This document shows, in pieces, positions 63,518-64,000 of a DNA stretch of 64,000 nucleotides. Below the pieces are notes generated by a model that did no database searches, was not told where the DNA came from, and was given only the letters and a program-made list of their open reading frames with translations. Location: assembly GCF_003944715.1 (NCBI RefSeq), contig NZ_RWIT01000003.1:372001-436000 (forward strand), given 5' to 3'. A program made the translations under genes and the position numbers. How positions within the stretch are numbered: the stretch's first letter is position 1; each line of letters starts with the position of its first letter. Origin of the DNA: Hymenobacter rigui. GTDB lineage: Bacteria; Bacteroidota; Bacteroidia; Cytophagales; Hymenobacteraceae.

Positions 63518-64000
63518 CTATTCGGCAATGCGCAGCCGGATGTCGTCGAGGTAGAGCGGCTCGGTGGCGTTGTTGCGCCACAGGAAGAAGCGCAGGTGCG
63601 CATCGGCCGGCAGATTGGCCGTGAGCGGGGCCTTCCACTGCACCTGCTGCCAGGAGCCGTAGTCTTTTACCCGGTCGGTGAGGTTGAGCTGCTGCGAGTA
63701 GAGCACCTTGAAATCGGCCCCGCTGCCCTGCACCACCTGCACCACCAATGCCCCCGTGGAGCCCGGCCCGGCCAGATACACCCACCCTTCAGCCTCAATG
63801 GCCGGAATGGCCCGCGGGCTGAGCTGGCTCAGAGCCCGGTCGTAGGTATGGCCGTATTCCCGGTCCTTGTTCACGCGCACGGCCAGGCGGCCGGAGTGGG
63901 CATGCTCATCCGTAATGCTCAGCCCTTCGGTTTCCCAGCCCACCACCGATTCAAAATCGTTGGTAGTGAAGTACCGGGCATCGGGGGCGGCGTTTTCGGG
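63518..64000 (-). CDS. C-terminal part of a protein with the same beta domain, 5' beyond window
   Basis: 161 codons with no stop to the window edge; the reading frame continues past 64000. Contains DARYFTTNDFESVVGWETEG, DEHAHSGRLAVRVNKDREYG, GWVYLAGPGSTGALVVQVVQ, WQQVQWKAPLTANLPADAHL and TEPLYLDDIRLRIAE. This is the same beta-rich domain as in the lipoprotein at 55584. It could be a lone lipoprotein or the end of another membrane protein of the A-C family. The start 42 bp downstream of the next gene (63475) shows tight spacing. Confidence 0.85.
   Translation of the reverse strand, partial: PENAAPDARYFTTNDFESVVGWETEGLSITDEHAHSGRLAVRVNKDREYGHTYDRALSQLSPRAIPAIEAEGWVYLAGPGSTGALVVQVVQGSGADFKVLYSQQLNLTDRVKDYGSWQQVQWKAPLTANLPADAHLRFFLWRNNATEPLYLDDIRLRIAE

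Overview
The window looks like a chromosomal segment of a pigmented, aerobic, high-GC member of the Bacteroidota, most likely Hymenobacteraceae (Hymenobacter-like). The reasons are: carboxypeptidase-regulatory-domain TonB receptors, a bacteroidetal sigma-54 with a long acidic insert, DUF349, DUF2795 and DUF4142 proteins, LytTR regulation, lycopene cyclase, promoter elements of the bacteroidetal TAnnTTTG type, and few strong Shine-Dalgarno sequences. Genus placement is inference. No rRNA, tRNA, phage, complete insertion sequence or CRISPR array was seen.

Region 1 (1-5.5 kb) starts with a GH37 trehalase cut by the window edge and a CDF metal transporter. It then becomes a decayed stretch. An SMP-30/gluconolactonase gene and a small secreted-protein gene are each split by one in-frame TAG, a frameshifted fragment of the antiporter gene found 2.3 kb downstream is present, and an HNH (possibly modification-dependent) endonuclease sits between them. 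Region 2 (5.6-13.9 kb) has an ECF sigma operon, a CPA1 Na+/H+ antiporter, EttA, a DUF349 protein, a DUF2795 protein and an orphan FecE-type ATPase. Region 3 (13.9-28.3 kb) is mostly housekeeping: lycopene cyclase, a LOG-family protein, a MacB-like permease, QueA, IspD and UvrA. Between these lie lipoprotein clusters (a DUF4142 pair), a TMEM175-like channel and a tandem pair of small secreted paralogues.

Region 4 (28.5-43.4 kb) carries a PAS histidine kinase, a Rieske/FAD oxidoreductase, two tandem Rof-like (Rho-binding antiterminator) genes, AsnS, RpoN, a PAP2-like membrane protein, and a 1205-residue hybrid kinase (PAS-HisKA-HATPase-receiver-Hpt) convergent with a LytTR response regulator.

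Region 5 (43.6-64 kb) contains a dispersed kynurenine pathway: kynurenine 3-monooxygenase, kynureninase, 3-hydroxyanthranilate 3,4-dioxygenase and ACMS decarboxylase, with an SDR divergent from the dioxygenase. Kynurenine would flow to 3-hydroxykynurenine, 3-hydroxyanthranilate, ACMS and 2-aminomuconate semialdehyde, which points to tryptophan catabolism rather than NAD synthesis alone. Interleaved are two paralogous TonB receptors without a SusD partner, an AlkB homologue, and a family of polytopic glycosyltransferase-like membrane proteins (three paralogues plus one PIG-V-like). Several related secreted beta-rich domains are found either as a lipoprotein, as the C-terminus of a membrane protein, or in the truncated last gene.

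Most convergent gene pairs are separated by strong hairpins. Short dispersed repeats recur between genes: a GAACGTCATG palindrome (3 copies), a TAGTGCY heptad and a CCGCGGAAATCCGTGATT element. The best candidates for something new are the membrane-protein/beta-domain family woven into the kynurenine cluster, the tandem Rof pair, and the decayed island around the HNH nuclease.
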